Made by a program: the position numbers and the translations under genes. This document shows, piece by piece, positions 24,601 through 36,287 of a DNA stretch of 54,827 nucleotides; the first letter of the stretch is position 1, and each line of letters begins with the position of its first letter. The notes beneath the pieces are model-generated. The model was not told where the DNA came from. It was given only the letters and a program-made list of their open reading frames with translations, and searched no databases. Source of the DNA: Brachionus plicatilis (lineage: Eukaryota; Rotifera; Eurotatoria; Ploima; Brachionidae); NCBI GenBank assembly GCA_010279815.1, contig QEOQ01000508.1, positions 2,181,649 to 2,236,475 of the forward strand, in the 5' to 3' direction.

Positions 24601-25625
24601 TGAGCGTACTTGTCCGAAAAAGAAACAAGGGCGGTTGGCGCGTTGTCGTTCATGTCCACCACGTTGATGAATACATTGGTGAATATGGGCACCGGGTTGG
24701 CGCCTTGATCCTGCACTTTCACATTGACTACATGCCGTTTGCTTTGCTCGTAGTCGAGCTCCTCTAAGAGCCCCAGGAGCCCGGTTGATTTGTTGATGAA
24801 AAAAAGGGATTTGATGACGTCGGCGTTGTGGTCAATTGAGTAGATGAGCTGGCCGTTTGGACAGGTCGGATCGTCCAGGTCGTCGGCCTCTACTCGAGCA
24901 ATGCTCTCATTTTTAACATTTTCTTTTATGGTCACATTGTAAAGTTGTCTCAGAAAGAACGGCACATTGTCATTGGTGTCCAGAACATTGATCACCAGTT
25001 GAGTGTGAGTGCTGGTCAAATTGTCAGTGCAGGAAATGTTCAAAAAGTGTTTGGACGTGTTCTCGCGGTCAAGCGATCTTTCGATCACAAGAAATAAGTT
25101 TGTATTCTCTTTGCCAAAATTTAGTGAGAATAGGCGAGTTTGGGCGAGAATTTCACATTTTTGTATCGAGTGTTGAGGCGAGTCTAGGTCAGTTGGTGGC
25201 TCTAGTGACACTATTGTTTTGGAGGATAGGTTTTCGCTGATGTTCAGCAAGTAGCTTGGTTGTTGGAATTGTGGCTGATTGTCGTTGATGTCTTGAACCA
25301 GTACAGGGAGATTGTAAATTTTGGCAATGTTGTTTTGCTGGTCATAGCTGGCGATTTTGAGCTCTAAGACACAGTGGCTTTCACATTTGGATGATTGGAT
25401 CAGAGCCTCGCGGTCAAATCGCCCGTTCACATACAAATCAGAGTCTCTTATTTCAAAGTGGGAGGATGATGGAATAAGTTGAAGCTTGTGACTGCTCTCA
25501 AACTTGTACAATAGATAATTGGAGTAGACGGTTTCTTCCGTTATGTTCGCTTGACTCAATTGAATCATTCGGTTTGCGGACATACAACTTGTCAGAGTAA
25601 TAAACACAAATGATAGGAATATCAT
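21633..25625 (-). CDS. Protocadherin-like cadherin, seven EC repeats
   Basis: A calcium-dependent cell-surface adhesion protein of the protocadherin type. Two exons: 22785-25625 encodes the whole ectodomain, membrane segment and proximal tail, and 21633-22085 encodes the distal tail. The donor is ATG|GTAAGTG, the acceptor TTTTTTAAG|AGC, phase 0, with a 699-nt intron; total 1097 aa. A signal peptide spans about residues 1-17. Calcium-linker motifs DINDN, DTNDN, DMNDN, DINDN, DENDN and DLNDN occur at about 112, 216, 324, 471, 574 and 677. They delimit EC1-EC6, followed by a divergent EC7 without a terminal DxNDN. The transmembrane helix is about 891-913. The cytoplasmic tail (about 184 aa) is Ser-rich and ends in SYV, which fits a class I PDZ-binding motif. 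No catenin-binding region is recognised. A single exon covering the ectodomain is the classical protocadherin layout. It is likely neuronal or epithelial by family analogy. Confidence 0.93.
22086..22784 (-). other. Protocadherin intron separating the two tail exons
   Basis: 699 nt of almost pure A/T low-complexity sequence with GTAAGTG and TTTTTTAAG borders. The 74-residue open frame at 22300-22524 on the plus strand is Phe/Lys/Ile low complexity and not a gene. Confidence 0.75.
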
Positions 25626-27539
25626 TTTTAGCAGCGTTTATCTGATTAGCTTTGGTTTTTGTTTTTACTATCTGTGACTAAATCTAAATAAATTTTTGAA
25701 AATTTTTGATAAAAGTGCTAAAATTGTTTATTGTTTTTGAATGAAGATAATCTTGACAAAAATGAGACAAACCCACAAAATTTTTTTTTTTATTATTTTT
25801 TAATATCTGAAAAAGTAAAATTGTTGAATATTATGTTACTGCGTCGAGCAGAACCTTTTAAATTCTAGATTTTCTTTGTATTTGTTTTTGTCTATTCCAA
25901 AAAAGTGAGAAAAAAAATGTGGTCAAAACTTAAATCTCTTATTGTGATCCAAGGACTGTGAGTCTGGCTAAATAAATATTTTAATTTATTTTATAAACTA
26001 CGCCAGATTTAGTGATATTTCTAAACGAAAATTGAAGAAAGGACAGCACCATGTTTCATCAAGGAGCATGAACTTGTTTGTATTTTAATTTGAGTTTTTT
26101 TTCTCAATAGATGTGTCTAGTTTAATAGAAAATTCACTGGTTATTAATCATGAAAAATGTGTATTTTATCTTTCTAATAGAAAAGAAAACAAGCAATGAA
26201 TTTATTTTATTTGATTCACTTTATTGTAAGTGAAAAATTTTCCAATGGAATAAACCCTTTGATGACATAACTTTCTTTTATTCGAAGAAATACCGAAGTC
26301 GTGAGCCAAGCTAAATAAATATATTCGGTGAGAACCGCTCTGGGTAAATGCGTCCCTTTAGAAAATTTATTCTAGGACATTACAAAAATAGCATTAATAA
26401 GCTACTGCAGATGATCTACCAAGTACTAGACGCTGCCTCACTTTCTCTCTGGTTTAACATACCAACCAAATAATTTGTCTGACACATAGACTCCTACATC
26501 GAGTTGTTCTTCTATACTTCATTTATTACTGTCGAAACTGGACCTCCTTTTTTTAAGAAATGGGTTTATACATGTGTCCTCTACTATTTAAAAAGATTTT
26601 TCTCCCTCAGCGGGGTCCAAACCTTTGATAATTTGCTTGAATGACTAACACACAAAACACTCGGCTAATAAAATGATTAATTTATAATTATGAGTTAAAA
26701 AAATAAAGACAAATTAAATAAAAAATTTGATCACTAAACGATTTGACTTTTAACAACTATCCATGTGTTTTTTATAGATCTTCTTTGCATTCATTTGGTC
26801 TAATGTTATGCGACAAATGTTCGATATCAAAAATGAGATTAAATAACATCAAAAACTAGACTGCAAACGTTCTAGTTGTGCACTGACTAAATTAATTTTC
26901 AAAAACATTCAACAAATAAATAGAGAGAAAAAGAAAATAAATAACACACTGAGCCACTCCTACACTGAGTGGGGCCAATAGAACTGTTCAGCATAGATTA
27001 AACCAATGAGAGAGAAAACTTAGAAATTAATTAATAAAAACCTCATAAAAACAAGTACTTGTTGTTGTTGTAAATGTCAATAAAACAGGCTCTAGTATCT
27101 GATTGATAATAGTCGATCCGGTATTGAACCGTGTGATAGTTGGAATCTTTGTTATTTGCTAAAAGTAAAATTATTAGCGCGCATGATTTATCTTATCAAT
27201 AATAGCCCTAAGCTTTTTTACTTTTTTTATTTTTGTTGTTTAGCAAACTGTGCAGTGCATGATCTAAAAAAAGGCGGTATTTTTTTATTAAAAAAAATAA
27301 AAAATAAAAAAAGGTGTTGCCACAGAATAATAATCGTTTGTTATTCTAATTAATTTTGCTTTAAAGTTATTTAAAACGGGTAATAAATCAAAATTCAAGT
27401 GGATTACTATGTCCTTTGTTTAATCGATAAAATTTATTGATTTCACTCGATGTTGTTTGTTCTGTATTTACATAAAACCAATAAATCGGAATGATATTTC
27501 AAACTTTTTTGTGTTTTCTAATTTTACGCTTATTTTAAA

Positions 27540-27800
27540 ATCTCCTATTTAAATGTCTCATTTACCTGAGAAGTTTTTAACAGTTGAACGCCAAAAACCA
27601 TAAAGCCAATATTAACATTTGGCAAAGCTAATATTGAATGGACATGTTTCTCTAGGCTTATATAACCCCGATCTCATCGGGCATTCGTCAAAATCTAAAG
27701 CCGAAAATTAAATGATTGATGAGAATCAATCAGGTGATTGATGTGCCGGCGCGTCCTATTGGGTGTTGATTATTTTAAAATAAAGCTGATTATGAGAAGC
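27540..27800. promoter_or_regulatory. Less AT-rich non-coding island upstream of protocadherin
   Basis: The block includes CCCCGATCTCATCGGGC (a small hairpin), repeated ATTGATTGAT/ATTGATGTG-type words and GTGCCGGCGCGTCC. All frames have stops. It sits about 2 kb upstream of the protocadherin start codon, so an enhancer or promoter role is plausible but not demonstrated. Confidence 0.3.
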
Positions 27801-28144
27801 TTACAAAGTAAAGAAAAATAAACGCCATCTTAATTAAAATATTTATCTAATTTAGCAATTTTCTCATTATTCTAGGCGGCTAATTGAAACGAAAAGAAAA
27901 TAGTACATTGAAATCGTACAAATCGTGATTTATGAACTAAAACTAGGATTTTATATGGACGCATCAATTGAATTGTACAGGTTCAATTGCATAAGCACAC
28001 TACGTGAGCCAATTTTTTCCTTGTTGGATTTTTATTAATAACACAATACCTGAAGAGCGTTAAATTTAGCCAGAATATATAACTTTTGTAAAACAATGCT
28101 AAAATTGAACAAAAATAAATATTTGAATTTTAAAGCCAATTTGT

Positions 28145-28163
28145 GACACACACACACACACAA
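28145..28163. repeat. CA dinucleotide microsatellite
   Basis: A run of about nine CA units in intergenic sequence. Confidence 0.9.
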
Positions 28164-30143
28164 ACAGGTCCTTTGTATCATAGAGTAAATAAGATACTTG
28201 AATTTATTTAATCATGACAGCTGATGATTTATAACATTAAAAATCTTTAGTACTTGTGCATTTTAACAGCGATATCCAAAACTTTAAATATTCTTTTTTT
28301 GATTATACCGAATGCCTAGATCTAAAGCAAATTGATCTTGAATTTTTTTGTTTAAATAAAAAAACTTGTAGCTTTGTTAAAACATTAAATGAATTAAATA
28401 TTTTTTTTTTATCAAATAAAAACTACTTCAATATAATAATCGAAAATAATTTTTTTTCCTTATCTTTGAAAGTGAACAAATAAATTAAAACTACTAATAA
28501 TATTTCAAACAAATTAAGAAAATTACTGATAATTATTATTTTTAATTCCTTCTTATATTTAGCAAACAATATTTTATTTAAAAGATAATTTTATTTAACA
28601 AAATTTTCACCTTATTTCCAGCCAACATTTTATTTCACCAAATTAATTGATTATAAAAAAAGAAAATTTCAAAATTTCAAAAAGATCCAATAAAAAAAAA
28701 ACAATTGAGTAGCAATTAAAAAAAATTATCAATAAAATATATTAATAAAATAAATAGTAAAACATCTATTTTACTTAATTTTTTATTTGAAAATTAAATT
28801 GTTAAAAATCTTAATTTTTTCCCTAAAATCTTAAAAGACCTGAAAAATACAGCTTAATTATATCATGAAATTAAACTAATAAAAATATTTTTAATTAAAA
28901 AAATTAAATGATTAATACAAAGAGACAATTTTTAAGAGATTAGATAAATTGAAATGAGTAATGACAGGTGCTACATGCTTATGTAATGTACTGCCCAGGA
29001 AAGAAAGAAGAAATAGTGGGGTAGCAATTATACAAGGGTTTAAGGTATTCAATAAATCTTGATTCTAATCACTTTTTGTATTCTTCTGCAAGTCTGGGCA
29101 ACAATGGAACAGAATGGCTCACTCTTTCACTCTTGCTCCAATACATCTCTCACTCAACTCGAAAGGTCGCTTTAAAAATTATTAGATACAAACAATAATA
29201 ACAACAATATTACAATTTATGGACTTAGAGAACCTAGTTTATGAGTTTTTTCTTTTAAATAAAAATATTATTTTTTAAATCGCCAAGAACTCGGTTTAAT
29301 AAAAAAAGTTAGTTAAACAAATGAACTTGATTAGAATTTAAATGATTCATTTTTATTAGTTTTGTAGGACTTCCTTGCTAAGTAAAACGAATTTTACTCA
29401 TCCATTTCATTTGAGATTAAAATAATAATTTTATTTTACAACCACTTGCATATCAACTTTAGAATATTAAAGTGGTTTAGTAAAATTAAGATAAAAAATT
29501 GATAGATTAACTTTAAAACTTCTTTTGTTTAATTTTTAGGACACATTCTTTACTAAAATCTTAAAATAAGGACCATTTTTAAAAATAATTAATTTATATT
29601 GCGCTACATAGTTTAATAAAAAAATATACAAATAACATAATTATTTGCTCAATATCACAATTAAAAATTTTGAATAACATTGAACAAAATCAAAATGTAA
29701 CGCAAGCTAGAATGGGTCATGCATAAATATTTGTGATCTGTTACCGTAACAAAACCCAATTTCTTCAATGAAAATTCTTTTCTATTCTAAAAAAATTATC
29801 TTTACATTTTTCAACCGTAATAATTTCATGCATCTATAGTTCAATAGATTTTTAACTTAATTTGTGAAGTTCAGTACAAAAGAACAGAATGAAATTATAA
29901 AAAATTAATAACTTTTTTTCTGAAAATTTAAAATTAGTTCTATGAATGCAATAAGCTGCACCATACATAGTTTCATGAACCAAAGTATGCTAACTTTGGT
30001 CGAATATATTGAAATTAGCGCATTAATTTCTGCAAAATCTGCGCAGTTAAGCGTAAAATTGATAGTTAATGTAACTATGTATTTTCACCATGTTGCATTC
30101 AAAGAACTAATCTTAAACTTTTAGAAAAAAATTAATTTTAATT

Positions 30144-30488
30144 TTGTCATTTTGATATGAATTTCTTGGTCGTGAAGTTCATTTCAATTCAGAAAAAACT
30201 TGAATGACTTTTTAACTAAAATAGAAAATTTATTTCTGTAAAATGCTTAATGCTTAAGCAACTTTGCTTAATCCGAAAATATTTAATCGCACAGTTGATT
30301 AGAATACTTTTTAATGGCGTGCAAAATGCAGAAAAATGCAGATTATTTTGCAAACTTATTTTACTGTAATAAGCGAATTTGCTTAAAATTAAAAAATTTA
30401 CAGAACTTAATTTTCTATTTTAGTTAAAAAGTTATTCAAGTTTGTCTGAATTGAAATGAATTTCACAACCTCGTGAATTTGACAAAGC
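30144..30488. repeat. Foldback MITE, copy A of CTTAAGCAA family
   Basis: The arms carry TTCATTTCAATTCAG...AAACTTGAATGACTTTTTAA on the left and the complementary TTAAAAAGTTATTCAAG...CTGAATTGAAATGAA on the right. The interior includes GCTTAAGCAACTTTGCTTAA and AGTTGATTAGAATACTTTTT, which reappear in reverse orientation at 35641-35870. Boundaries are approximate. It is non-coding. Confidence 0.7.
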
Positions 30489-32029
30489 TCTTTTATTAAA
30501 GAATTATAAATTTTGGCTAATAAATTAATATTATCATGACGAATTAAAAAAAATAATATTTTTGATTTTGCTAATATAAAAGGAAATTTAAATATATTAA
30601 AATCAATTATTCAACACTAATATGCTTATTTTAATAATTAAGAAAAATCCGGGATCGGTTGGAATGGATACCTAGACTTTCCTTTCAGCCACATGATTTA
30701 GTATTTAATTTTTTAATTTTGAATAAAAAACTAAAAACTTGAAAATTTTAAATCTAGTATTAATATGGGAAAATAGATTGGAGAACAATTATTTAAAAAA
30801 AGTAAAAAAATACTTATTTTTTAATGGAAAGATGAATTAAAAAGAATTAAATGTTTTTTTTTATTTATAGCATCAATCGAGTTAAACTGAAAAAAAAATT
30901 ACTTAATTCATTTGATAATCGGATATGTGAATTTGACTGGATTCAGACAATTTTAATAAAAAATTTTATATAATTAATGGTAATTAAGTCTAATAAAATA
31001 CTGCATTTTAAATTAATTGTCAGATTAGGTCACATCAAATTTTAAATAATTTGTAAATTTCAGAAAATTGCAGGTGCATCCGACTTAAGGTGCAGAAAAA
31101 TATAGAATTTTATAGAATCAATTTATCGGTTTCCTTTAAAAAATGAATAAAAGTATATCTCTATTGAAATAAATCTCACATAACCTTGAATATCTTGAAA
31201 AAATAAACAAAAATAAATGACTAAATATTTGAAACAAAACTGTAAATCGATTTAGTTAAACTGATGACCAAAACTTGCTGAACGAACTTGATTTATCTCT
31301 AATAAATTTATGGTAAAGATATTAATTTACAAATTGGTCTAAAGCTAAAGCTTTCGTTTAAAATTTTCAATTTAAATATTATTACTTTTCTTTACTTTTT
31401 AAATAGTTAAAATCATTAATTAAATAAACGTATTTTTAATCACTTTTTGTTAAAAAAAAATCACTGATCCATAATTTAAGTTTTTTTGTCAAAATTTAAA
31501 AACCATTCAATAAAAATTATGTAATTTTCTATCAAAAATTGTATTTACTTGAACAGTAATGATAAGAAAACGGAAAAAATTTTAAGACTGATAAAGTGAT
31601 CTTGTTGAAGAAATACAATTTGATAATGGTCTAGACAAATTTTTTTAAAATTCAACTCTAACAGGCACTATCTAGATCCTAAAAAGTAAATAAGCCAAGA
31701 CCAATTAAGATTTTATCTGAGTACATACTTTAGTCTAGAAAAGGAAACAAAAATCTTCAAAGAAAAAAAATGACTAGTTTAAATAGTCACTAAACTATGT
31801 CATCTTAACATTCCAATGGCCAATTCGTTGCATCATTATCTTAACTTTATCTAAAAGAGATAATTTAAAATATCTAATTTTAAAATACTTCACTAAATGA
31901 ATATTGTACATCACAGCAACAACAAAAAGATAAAAATCAATTTTTTTTTTATTTTCATTTCAAAAGGATATTTACTTGATTTTTAAGATAAAATATTTCG
32001 AATGAACATATTTTTTCAATTATTTTCAT

Positions 32030-32660
32030 TTACTTAGCTTACTCGCGGTGGAATTTTATGCCCAGAGAATTTTTGTTCGCTTCGGTTAAACAAAAAATTG
32101 GCATGAAATAGGAGTTATATAAACAGCCCGAAAATTCACTTTGGCATTTACAAGTGGCATTTCTTGGCCATGTTATGTCTACACGGCCAAGACTTGTTTA
32201 AAATCGTTATCTTCTCGTTATCTCAAGCAATCAATCAAACCACTGCTCCGGTTTTACGACAAAGCCATTTAGCGGACACCGGAGCAAGTCTAATCTCAAA
32301 AGTTACTCAAACTATTTAATTTGCATAGGTCGAACACTACGGACCAAACTTGTAAATTTAGCATTTTGCCAACAAATAATTAACCCATATTCCAATGTCG
32401 CTTGAATTAAACTCAATAGATCCATTGGAGCTAAATGAAACACCGCTTCATTAAATGCCCTTTATAATTTTGAATTAAATCAACGGGCTATCGCCGCCGA
32501 ATCACTGGTATGAATAAATAATTCAAACATACTAAAGGTTTATTTGTTTATTAGTTTAAGAAACAAGCTGAATTGGTGGACCTACAAAGCCGGCTAGTGT
32601 GCAGGCGTTTAATCTTTCCATTAGCACCATGTTTGGCATCACAGAAATAATAAACATTCT
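32030..32660. promoter_or_regulatory. Large less AT-rich non-coding island (candidate enhancer)
   Basis: About 630 bases of high-complexity sequence in an A/T desert, with stops in every frame. It contains an octamer-like ATTTGCAT, AATCAATCAAACCACT (homeodomain and RUNX-like words), TAATTA cores and GATAA. It also has a hairpin CTTGGCC...GGCCAAG at about 32166-32194 and a spaced repeat GCTCCGG/CCGGAGC. It is the most conspicuous non-coding block in the window. A regulatory function is inferred from composition and position (6.4 kb upstream of protocadherin, 5 kb upstream of TOMM40). Confidence 0.4.
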
Positions 32661-33486
32661 GGAAAACTTTCAATTTAATTTAACTTAATAAATTTTGACT
32701 TTCTTAGTCTATTTTGTTATTCAAATACAATTGTCTGAAATTTTTTTTTCTAGATTTGGCGCAGACCTAAAATATACTGATTTTTTTAGCTTTTTTTGTT
32801 GCTAAATATTTTCTCTGGCTTTTAATAAATGAAAAAAAAATTAAATTTTTGCCATGAAGCAACTTGAGTGATATAACATGAGATCAGAAAGAATACTGAT
32901 AACTTAGAAATTCAACTCTAAAAAGAAATTGTCTAAATTTCTAAAATTTGATTAAAAAATATATTTTTGATTGAAAAATTCAGTGGCTCCAAAGCTTAAA
33001 TTTGGATTAAAACTGGGTGAACTAGGCCCTTCTAATTGTTTAATTTTTGAAAAGAACCCATAAATTTAAAAAGACCATAACTTTTTTAATACTTAATTTT
33101 TTTTTCAATCTGTTTTTTCTTTATTTTATTTGCTAAAAAACATTCAAATGCTGATAACTTTAAGATATAAACATTTTTTTTGATTCTGTAAAAAGCAGTA
33201 GACTCAACGGTACCTAAGCTTCAATTTGAATAAAAATTGATAAAATTTTTGAATCTTTATTTGTAAAATAATTATTGACTAACGATAACTTATTGCCAAC
33301 AAAATTTTTTTTACTAATAACAGAGAAAGTTTATCTAAAATTACAAAATTCTTAAGGGATTTGTTAATTAGAAGATTATCAAGTTTATCTTGGCATAATA
33401 AAAATCTAATTTAAATTTATCGAAGATAAAATTAAACCTTTAGAGATCATTTGTTCCACTAATCCCTTAACTACTAAAAAAATTCA

Positions 33487-34000
33487 ATTCTAGAGTTTTT
33501 ATTAATTAAAATTTAAAAATGTAATAAAATAAGGATTATGGGAATTAGGTCTCATACTGCAAACTTTACGTAAAAAGTTAATGAAAAATTAATTTGAATT
33601 ATCCAGCGTTCAAGACGTAGGAGTTAAAAATGGAAAAAATATAATTTTATTCATTTTTAAACATTTTTTTTTTAATATTAAATTTTTTTAATTTTTAAAT
33701 AATTAAAATAATCAATTAAAAAAAGTCATTTTTACATCACTTCTGTTTATTTACCATGAAACTTAAATCAATTTTAAAATAATAAAATTTCCGTTGTTTT
33801 TGTTAAAATTTACCAAAAAAAATTATACAATTTGCTATCAAAACTTTAATTAATTCAGTACTGATTCCTAAAAAATGAATGCAGTGGTAGAGTTTTTATC
33901 AACTAAGATTTAAAAGTCAAAACTTTATTTAAAAAGTTATGGAAAAAAAATTTGAATTTGCCAGTTGTCAAAGCCGCCGAGTTTTATAGAAAATATATGG
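33487..34000. repeat. Degenerate direct repeat, period about 400 nt
   Basis: The block starting TAGAGTTTTTATTAATTAA (about 33491) recurs as TAGAGTTTTTATCAACTAA (about 33887). Each is followed by an ACTTTA...AAAAAGTTA stretch and then by CCAGCGTTCAAGACG versus CCAGTTGTCAAAGCCG. Similarity is moderate. The cause could be an old tandem duplication or two copies of one interspersed repeat. No coding function is seen. Confidence 0.4.
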
Positions 34001-34954
34001 TTAATAGAAATAATAAAATTTTATTTAGTATAAATAATGGTTTGCCCCCTGAGTAATTGCTAACTGACAAGGGTTTATCTCGTAAAGCATTCAGACACAC
34101 GTTGTCTTAATTAAACATTTTCGGAAGGAGTGAATTTAAGCGATCAAATTTTTCTACAAAAAAAGATTTGATTTTTGTCAGAACAAAATTTCAAATAGCA
34201 CTTGTAACGGATACGGATATTGAAATTGAAAACGAAATCGTCTGCCTGATTCAATTTCGCTAATTTCATCTTGGCCGACTCGGACAAAAACAAGAATAGC
34301 CTTAGAACTGTGTCTTTATGATTAATTAAGTGCTAAAATTTACACTGAATGATAATGGAAATATTTGAAATAAATTCAACCAGACCGAATATTATTTCAA
34401 ATTAATTGAAATCATCATTATTCTAAAGCTAATTATATCCGATTTGTAATTAATCTTAATTAGAAAATATAGATAAATTTCAACTTTGTGTTTCAAGTAG
34501 TTTTTCCTTAAGATTCGGTCGTCCGAGTCGATTCTCTTCAACACATTTTTTTTTCTACAGGCATCTTTTATTCAAATAAAGAGCAACATTTATTCCAAGT
34601 GTTTTTACGCTCTTTTGGGATCAGATAAGAAATCAATAAATCGATTTTATGGCAAAAATTGAACACATTATAAACATTAAATTTAAAATGTGTCAAACAT
34701 TTAAATCACTCAATTTTATTAATTTTAAATAATCCCAATGCGCACTTTTTAAATAAAATCAAAAAAGAAAATTTCTCTTCAAATTTTTTTTTTTAAACCA
34801 TTCAACAATTAAACCAATTGTTCACCAACAAAAATATGAAGATGTTAAATGTGAAAATCTAGTGAAAAAAACTTATGCTGATTTTAAAGCATCGAACCAT
34901 TTGCGACCAGTCTTGGTCACTTTATGTGACCATAAATAAAAATTAATTTTAAAA

Positions 34955-36287
34955 TGGTGCATTTGTTCGTCTTTTAATAAAAATTTTAATACAATTTTGA
35001 AAAAGTGCGATGTAGCAAATTTATTTAAAAAAAATAAATGAGAGTTACTTTTGCAATTTTATTGAATTAAAATTAAATAGATTACATCAAATATAGAGCA
35101 TTTTGTTTCTATTGTTATAAAATTAAAATCTTTAAATTTATTGTTTTTTATACCAGTGAGAAAATAACTTTCTTTGAAAAAAGATAAAAATATTATCTTA
35201 TTTCCTAACTCAATTACAATAATTATTATGATTATAAAAAACAAATCAAAATACTCTTACGTTTAAATATCTTTAAAAAAACTTGATTTTTCTAAATTAA
35301 TAATACCGTATACTCGTGACCATTACTCTTGGAACAATGGCAAAATTTGGGTTATTCCATACGGAACTAATACCATCGAAACCATGTTATAAAATTTTTT
35401 TATTTATTTTTAGAATAAACCTTGAAGTCTGACTTAAAACTAAGAGTAAGCGCAAAAATTTTATTTTATTCTTAGAATAATTTCAAATTTATTCTGCAAT
35501 AAACTTAAAAAATTGTAGAGTTAAATTCGAAATTAAAAAAAATTAAAAATTAAACTTTATTCTAATTTTTGTATTTATTCTAAGAGTAAAAATTAGATTC
35601 GATTTAATAATCAAAAAAAACTGTATAAAAACATTTATTTAAACTTGAATAACTTTTTTACTAAAAGAGATAATTTAGTTCTATAAAATGCAAATTAAGT
35701 AAATTTGCTTAATTCAGTAAAATAAGTCTGCAATTACTCTACAATTTTATGCATTTTGCATGCCATTAAAAAGTATTCTAATCAACTGTGCAAGTACATT
35801 GCAGAGTTTTTGCAGACACATATTTTCGGATTAAGCAAAGTTGCTTAAACATTAAGCATTTTACAGAATATTTATATATAATTTATTTAGTCTATAATTT
35901 CAAATCACTTGGTGTAAAGCAAGAAAATCTTCATAAAAGACAATTTTTGGTTGATAAATTTTATGCCACTTGATTTTTATTATACATCCTTTTTCATGTA
36001 AAAATAAAACTCCCAATAGTTGAATGGCTTACCAATTTTGAAAAAAATTTTTTTATATAAGTAAGGCTTACTTGTATGTTAAAAATCATGTGATTTAAAG
36101 ATTTTTGTTTTAAAACAATAACAACTAAATATTCTATGTTTCATGTAATCTATTTAATTTGAATGTAATATGATTGTTAAAGTAACTCTCATTTTTTTTA
36201 TCTAAAATAAATTTGAAACATCGCACTTTTTTCATAATTTTTCGAAATAATTTGAAAATTTTTATTTAAAGATGAAAAAATACACCA
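34955..36287. mobile_element. 1.3-kb inverted-repeat element with a nested MITE
   Basis: The left end begins TGGTGCATTTG (34955) and the right end is the complement of TGGTGTATTTTTT (36275-36287). The arms match over at least 110 nt and more loosely over about 250 nt. Shared words are AAAAAGTGCGATGT, AATGAGAGTTACTTT and TTAAATAGATTACAT on the left, with their complements on the right. Copy B of the CTTAAGCAA MITE family (35641-35870) lies inside. No transposase is recognisable in the interior. It is either a non-autonomous DNA transposon or a foldback formed by inverted duplication. No clear target-site duplication was found. Confidence 0.65.
35641..35870. repeat. MITE copy B of CTTAAGCAA family (reverse orientation)
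   Basis: In reverse complement it reproduces the copy at 30144-30488: AAAATGCTTAATG, AAGCAACTTTGCTTAATCCG, CAGTTGATTAGAATACTTTT, ATGGCATGCAAAATGCA and AAAAAGTTATTCAAG. It additionally carries CTGCAAAAACTCTGCAA, which copy A lacks and the element at 16162 has. It is nested in the larger inverted-repeat element. Confidence 0.7.
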
